Below the pieces are notes generated by a model that ran no database searches, was not told where the DNA came from, and saw only the letters and a program-made list of their open reading frames with translations. Of a DNA stretch of 64,000 bases, positions 60,015-64,000 are shown one piece after another. The DNA comes from Nitrospira sp. UBA6493 (GTDB lineage Bacteria; Nitrospirota; Nitrospiria; Nitrospirales; Nitrospiraceae): positions 1 through 64,000 of the forward strand of contig DJMJ01000031.1 of NCBI GenBank assembly GCA_002435325.1, in the 5' to 3' direction. The position numbers and the translations under genes are program-made. Position 1 is the stretch's first letter, and every line of letters begins with the position of its first letter.

Positions 60015-60647
60015 ATGAGGATTGCGGTAAAGATTTGCGGGATCACGAATGAGGAAGACGCCCTGGTGGCGGTCGAGGCAGGGGCCGACGCGGTGGGCTT
60101 CATCATGTATCGGAAGAGTCCGCGGTATGTCGATGCGGCGACAGCCAAACGGATTATTGCCATGCTTCCGCCCTTCGTCGTGCCGGTCGGTGTCTTTGTG
60201 AACGAAGAGGCGAAGGTCGTTCGGGATCTCATAGATCGCTGCGGGTTCGGGCTCGCGCAGTTGCACGGGGATGAGCCGGCCTCGTATTGCCAGGATCTTG
60301 GGCGCCCCGCGATGAAAGCGATCCGGCTCAAGGATCGCGGAACGTTTTTGGCAATCGCGGAATTCCATGGGCGGGCGAATATTCGAGGCTTTGTCATCGA
60401 TGCCTTTTCCGATCAGGCCTATGGGGGAACGGGACAAACGGTGGACTGGAGCCTTGCGGCGGAGGTCGCCCGATCGTCGCCAGTGTTGTTGGCCGGCGGG
60501 CTGACTCCGGACAATGTCGCGGAGGCGATCCGGTCTGTGCGCCCTTACGGCGTCGATGTCAGCAGCGGAGTGGAAGCGAGTCCCGGAAAAAAGGATCACG
60601 CAAAAGTGCGCGCGTTTATCCAAGCCGCAAAGCTTGTGTCCGTCTGA
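60015..60647 (+). CDS. trpF: Phosphoribosylanthranilate isomerase
   Basis: The 210-residue barrel enzyme carries out the Amadori rearrangement. It has the catalytic Cys in VKICGITNEEDA, QLHGDEP and the C-terminal phosphate-binding GGLTPDNV with VDVSSGVEASPGKKD. It lies between trpC and trpB, 51 bases before trpB, the largest gap inside the biosynthetic block. No alternative PriA gene is seen. Confidence 0.95.
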   Translation: MRIAVKICGITNEEDALVAVEAGADAVGFIMYRKSPRYVDAATAKRIIAMLPPFVVPVGVFVNEEAKVVRDLIDRCGFGLAQLHGDEPASYCQDLGRPAMKAIRLKDRGTFLAIAEFHGRANIRGFVIDAFSDQAYGGTGQTVDWSLAAEVARSSPVLLAGGLTPDNVAEAIRSVRPYGVDVSSGVEASPGKKDHAKVRAFIQAAKLVSV

Positions 60648-60698
60648 TTGTCCCGTCTATACTCGGCGCATATTTTTCGGAAAGGATTGAGTCTCACC

Positions 60699-61892
60699 AT
60701 GACCACAGTGCCAGACAGCCATGGACGGTTCGGGCCTTATGGAGGCCGCTACGTTCCTGAAACACTTATGCCTGCGCTGCTTGAATTGGAGCGTGAGTAT
60801 GCCACGGCCAAGAAGGACCGGCGCTTTCAGGCGGAGCTTGCCTATTACCTGAAACAGTATGTCGGGCGGCCCACGTCGCTGTATAAAGCCGAGCGGCTCG
60901 GGAAGAAGCTGGGCGGAGCCAAAATCTATTTGAAGCGGGAAGACCTCTGCCACACCGGCGCACACAAGATCAACAATGCCATCGGTCAGGTGCTGTTGGC
61001 GATGCGTATGAAGAAACCCCGCATTATCGCTGAAACTGGCGCGGGACAGCATGGCGTCGCGACCGCGACGGCCGCAGCCATGTTCGGGCTGCAATGTGAA
61101 ATTTACATGGGTACCGAAGACATCCAGCGGCAGGCGCTGAATGTATTTCGCATGCGTCTTCTCGGGGCAAAGGTTACCGGAGTGGATGCCGGGAGCCGCA
61201 CTTTGAAGGATGCTATCAGCGAAGCCATGCGCGATTGGACGACGAATGTCCGCACCACGCACTACATCCTGGGTTCGGTTTTAGGCGCACACCCCTATCC
61301 GATGATGATCCGTGATTTTCAGGCCATCATCGGACGCGAGGCCAGAAAACAGATCATGGCGGCCGAAGGGAAGCTGCCGGACTATCTCGTGGCCTGTGTG
61401 GGTGGCGGGAGCAATTCGATCGGGCTCTTTCACGCCTTCCTGAAAGACAAGAAAGTCAAAATGGTCGGGGTGGAAGCAGGAGGGACCGGCATTGAAAGCG
61501 GAAAGCACGCGGCCCGATTTTCCGGTGGAAAGCCGGGTGTGCTTCAGGGCACGATGACCTACCTGTTGCAGGATGAAGACGGGCAGATCAATTTAACCCA
61601 TTCCGTCTCAGCCGGGCTGGATTATGCCGCCGTCGGGCCTGAGCATGCGCTCTATCACGACATGAAGCGGGTGCAGTATACCTACGCGACGGATGATGAA
61701 GCCTTGGCGGCGTTTGACCTGCTGGCGACGGAAGAGGGAATCGTGCCGGCCCTCGAAAGCGCCCATGCCATCGCTCATGTGGTGAAGCTGGCGCCGACCC
61801 TGAAAAAATCGAATATCATCATCGCCAATTTGTCGGGCCGCGGAGACAAGGATGTCCAGCAAGTGGCGAGAATGCGTGGAGTGACCTTATGA
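60699..61892 (+). CDS. trpB: Tryptophan synthase beta chain
   Basis: This 397-residue PLP enzyme condenses indole with serine. It has the Schiff-base Lys in REDLCHTGAHKINNA, ETGAGQHGVATATAAA, CVGGGSNSIG and the phosphate loop, and is of the TrpB1 type. ATG 60699 fits the family N-terminus (DSHGRFGPYGGRYVPE) with AAAGGA upstream. Its TGA overlaps the trpA ATG (ATGA), matching the alpha2-beta2 complex. Confidence 0.96.
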   Translation: MTTVPDSHGRFGPYGGRYVPETLMPALLELEREYATAKKDRRFQAELAYYLKQYVGRPTSLYKAERLGKKLGGAKIYLKREDLCHTGAHKINNAIGQVLLAMRMKKPRIIAETGAGQHGVATATAAAMFGLQCEIYMGTEDIQRQALNVFRMRLLGAKVTGVDAGSRTLKDAISEAMRDWTTNVRTTHYILGSVLGAHPYPMMIRDFQAIIGREARKQIMAAEGKLPDYLVACVGGGSNSIGLFHAFLKDKKVKMVGVEAGGTGIESGKHAARFSGGKPGVLQGTMTYLLQDEDGQINLTHSVSAGLDYAAVGPEHALYHDMKRVQYTYATDDEALAAFDLLATEEGIVPALESAHAIAHVVKLAPTLKKSNIIIANLSGRGDKDVQQVARMRGVTL

Positions 61893-62686
61893 CCGGGCGA
61901 ATTGAATCGACCTTCCAGCGACTTGAACAGACAGGGGAGAAAGCCCTCATCGCGTATTTGATGGCGGGTGATCCTACCCTGGCCGACACCGAACCATTAG
62001 TGTTGGAGATCGAAAAGGCCGGCGCAGACATCATCGAATTGGGCGTGCCGTTTTCTGACCCGATTGCCGATGGACCGGTTATTCAGCTTGCGGCTGAACG
62101 GGCATTACGAAGCGGAACCACGCTGAGAAAGATTCTGCCCTTGGTCAAATCCTTGCGGATCAAAACGCAGGTGCCGATCGTCCTCATGGTCTATTACAAT
62201 TCGATACATGCGATGGGGCTGGAGACATTCTGTGAGGCGGCCGCAGGGGCTGGCGTTGACGGCTTGATTGTTCCGGACATGCCGCCTGATGAAGCGGGCC
62301 CTTTGAAAGGCCCCGCTGCGAAAGCCGGGTTGCGCCTGGTGTTTCTTCTTGCGCCGACCAGCACGGCTGATCGGCGCACCTATGTGGCAAAGGAATCGCA
62401 AGGGTTTCTCTATTATGTGTCATTGACCGGCATCACCGGAGCCCAGATTCAGAATATGGCTGAAGTCGGCCAGAATGTCGCCAAGATCAAGAAAGTGACG
62501 AAGACGCCGGTGGCCGTGGGATTTGGCGTCTCAACCCCGGAGGATGCTGCCAGAGTGTCCAAGATGGCCGACGGGGTCATCGTCGGCAGCGCGATCGTCA
62601 AACAGATTGCCGCCCATCAACAGGTTCCCGATATGCCTGAAAAGGTCGGACAGTTTGTTGGTTCGCTGAAGGCCGCGATGAAATAG
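61889..62686 (+). CDS. trpA: Tryptophan synthase alpha chain
   Basis: The 265-residue barrel enzyme splits indole-3-glycerol phosphate to indole and channels it to TrpB. It has catalytic Glu in IIELGVPFSDP with Asp in the DPIADGPVIQ loop, and the phosphate-binding VGFGVSTPEDA. It is the last gene of the trp operon, followed by about 100 bases without a clear terminator and then the convergent lipoprotein gene. Confidence 0.96.
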   Translation: MTGRIESTFQRLEQTGEKALIAYLMAGDPTLADTEPLVLEIEKAGADIIELGVPFSDPIADGPVIQLAAERALRSGTTLRKILPLVKSLRIKTQVPIVLMVYYNSIHAMGLETFCEAAAGAGVDGLIVPDMPPDEAGPLKGPAAKAGLRLVFLLAPTSTADRRTYVAKESQGFLYYVSLTGITGAQIQNMAEVGQNVAKIKKVTKTPVAVGFGVSTPEDAARVSKMADGVIVGSAIVKQIAAHQQVPDMPEKVGQFVGSLKAAMK

Positions 62687-62789
62687 GAGCACCAGCTCCG
62701 GATCGATACCTGCCAGACACCACGATTGGTCGAGCATTCGTGCCGGTAGAGGCGTTTCGGGCGAATAAGTCAACAAGGGGAAGTGGGTG

Positions 62790-63407
62790 CTACCGTCTCG
62801 AGCCGATGGCCGTGGGGGGCATGTACTTCACCATCTCATCCGTGAGTTCTGCCGCAACATCTTTCAAGTTTGGACGATTAAATATGTAGCGCTCGGCTTT
62901 TTCATGCCGCGCCTTCCAAATGGTTGCGCCGGTTGTGGCATCGACCAGCCGCAACGTCAAGCCAACCCGTCCGACATTTTCACCGACCGTTCCGGCATAT
63001 TCCCAGGCATTGATGCGGACGACGAGAAAAGCCTCAACATTCAAAGCCTTCCCAAGCTTGATGGCAGCGTCTCGATCAGATTGCCCGGTCATCTCTAAAC
63101 GGGAGAAATAGAACACCAGTGTGTCAAACGCTTCTTTGGAGCTCTGAAAAATATCCGTGATTTGCTCTGCGTGTACGACGCGCTCGATCCTGCCCGCTTT
63201 TACCAACGACACAGCCAGAACTTCCTGGATGTCTTCACGGGCATTATCGTATTGGCTGGCCATTGGGGGGAGGGCCGCAATCGATTGCGGACGAAAGACC
63301 TTCGCACCGGGGCCTTCCCACGAATCCAATAGTCCGCCCGCGCACCCGGACAGGGAAAGAAGTAGTATGATTGTCGCTGTACAGCTCAAGCTTGTAATAC
63401 GTTTCAT
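62790..63407 (-). CDS. Predicted lipoprotein of the DUF799/GNA1162-like type
   Basis: The 205-residue protein has a signal peptide ending in LSLSGCAGG (lipobox). The mature part is alpha/beta with SIAALPPMASQYDNARED at its start and a helix-strand region VEAFLVVRINAWEYAG, then VGLTLRLVDATTGATIWKAR, a phrase common in outer-membrane lipoproteins related to CsgG/LpoB folds. The assignment to DUF799-like is tentative. ATG 63407 is preferred to ATG 63416. TATAAT lies a few bases upstream of the start on the minus strand, so the leader may be very short. Confidence 0.65.
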   Translation of the reverse strand: MKRITSLSCTATIILLLSLSGCAGGLLDSWEGPGAKVFRPQSIAALPPMASQYDNAREDIQEVLAVSLVKAGRIERVVHAEQITDIFQSSKEAFDTLVFYFSRLEMTGQSDRDAAIKLGKALNVEAFLVVRINAWEYAGTVGENVGRVGLTLRLVDATTGATIWKARHEKAERYIFNRPNLKDVAAELTDEMVKYMPPTAIGSRR

Positions 63408-63520
63408 AGAAATCATTATACCATGGTGATCAGAATATGAAGGTGTATGAACGACGCTGTCTGTCGAGCAGGTTCCGGACTCATTGGCAGTCTAGGGATC
63501 TGATTCCGATCCGTCAAGAC

Positions 63521-64000
63521 TTAGACGATCATTCCATCCTGCATGTGAATAATGCGGTCTGATTGGGCGGAGAGTTTGTCGTTGTGGGTGACGATGACGA
63601 AGGTCGTCCCGCGTGACCGGTTTAAGTCCCGCAGAAGGCTGAAGAGGGCATCCCCGGTATGGGTGTCGAGATTGCCGGTCGGTTCGTCAGCGAGCACAAG
63701 GTCTGGCTTCTGCAAGAGCGCGCGAGCGACGGCGACCCGTTGTTGCTCACCCCCGGACAGTTCACCCGGTTTGTGATGCAAACGTTGACCTAATCCCACT
63801 TCCTGCAAGAGCGTCGTGGATTCCTGCTCCACTTCCTCAAGCGAGCGCCGTTGGATGAGGGCCGGCATGCAGGCGTTTTCCAGCGCCGTGAACTCCGGCA
63901 GAAGATGATGAAACTGAAAGACAAAGCCGATGCGGCGGTTGCGGAACTCGGCCTGCTGCGCTTCGGACAATTGAAACAAATCCTGACCGTTAAAGTAGAC
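63521..64000 (-). CDS. lolD: Lipoprotein-releasing ABC transporter ATP-binding protein (5' end outside window)
   Basis: The 159 visible residues are the C-terminal two thirds of a LolD-type ATPase: Q-loop (RIGFVFQFHHLLPEFTALENA, landmark near the start), signature (GELSGGEQQRVAVARAL), Walker B (PDLVLADEPTGNLD) and H-loop (TTFVIVTHNDKL). The frame is open to 64000, so Walker A lies beyond the edge. FHHLLPEFTALEN is diagnostic for LolD, which with LolC/E extracts lipoproteins from the inner membrane for delivery to LolA. It is transcribed towards the lipoprotein gene. Confidence 0.92.
   Translation of the reverse strand, partial: VYFNGQDLFQLSEAQQAEFRNRRIGFVFQFHHLLPEFTALENACMPALIQRRSLEEVEQESTTLLQEVGLGQRLHHKPGELSGGEQQRVAVARALLQKPDLVLADEPTGNLDTHTGDALFSLLRDLNRSRGTTFVIVTHNDKLSAQSDRIIHMQDGMIV

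Overview
The window is a 64 kb piece of a moderately GC-rich bacterial chromosome. Gene content and protein style point to the phylum Nitrospirota, most likely Nitrospira: a DUF5069-type small protein, a B12-dependent ribonucleotide reductase, c-di-GMP riboswitch control, and a Cfa-like methyltransferase paired with an FAD oxidoreductase, which fits the methyl-branched C16 fatty acids typical of Nitrospira. The genus is an inference, because no 16S rRNA or nitrite oxidoreductase gene is present. There is no integrated phage, intact insertion sequence or CRISPR array. Nearly everything is ordinary chromosomal housekeeping and regulation, with a few accessory or decaying patches.

Layout. 1-4.8 kb: tRNA-Arg(UCU), a DUF748 gene split by one in-frame stop, a pentapeptide-repeat gene, a DUF5069 gene also split by one in-frame stop, and a 1-Cys peroxiredoxin. 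4.8-13 kb: a radical SAM protein, a lone flagellar rod-type gene under a c-di-GMP-I riboswitch, and, divergent from it, a signalling block (HD-GYP protein, hybrid histidine kinase with an in-frame stop near its 5' end, DsbA-like protein, DUF4112, response regulator). 13-18 kb, minus strand: a beta-hydroxyacid dehydrogenase, a lipoprotein, MsrB, and a slipin/NfeD pair. 18.1-19.4 kb has no convincing protein gene but holds a long inverted repeat and a candidate structured RNA. 19.4-22.4 kb is an accessory patch: DUF1810, a deletion scar joining two broken genes, and a HigBA toxin-antitoxin module with a palindromic operator.

22.6-37 kb: a Cfa-like methyltransferase/FAD oxidoreductase pair, Lon, a CuA-like cupredoxin, a truncated CBS protein, an RlmL-like rRNA methyltransferase, Nudix, a RelE-type toxin pair, PilZ, SDR, and a DNA-repair operon (MutY, a separate MutT-like Nudix protein, a 3'-5' exonuclease). 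37-42.8 kb: tandem MtaB/MiaB methylthiotransferases, AmpG and small membrane proteins. 42.8-50.2 kb: NrdJ behind a promoter that overlaps a NrdR-like box with DnaA boxes upstream, then two unknown proteins, a double-ACT protein, RlpA and a CorC/HlyC transporter-like protein. 50.2-55.2 kb, minus strand: a MoxR-type AAA ATPase abutting an uncharacterised 641-residue protein, itself overlapping ligA. 55.2-62.7 kb: a LysM lipoprotein followed by a complete trpEGDCFBA operon behind one clear sigma70-type promoter. 62.8-64 kb: a lipoprotein and the start-truncated lolD gene at the window edge.

The most interesting points are three independent single-codon interruptions within the first 9.3 kb, the riboswitch-controlled flagellar-type gene beside c-di-GMP turnover genes, the likely 10/11-methyl fatty acid synthesis pair, the AAA ATPase/unknown-protein module next to ligA, the structured RNA candidate at 18.7-19.0 kb, and the composite promoter of nrdJ.
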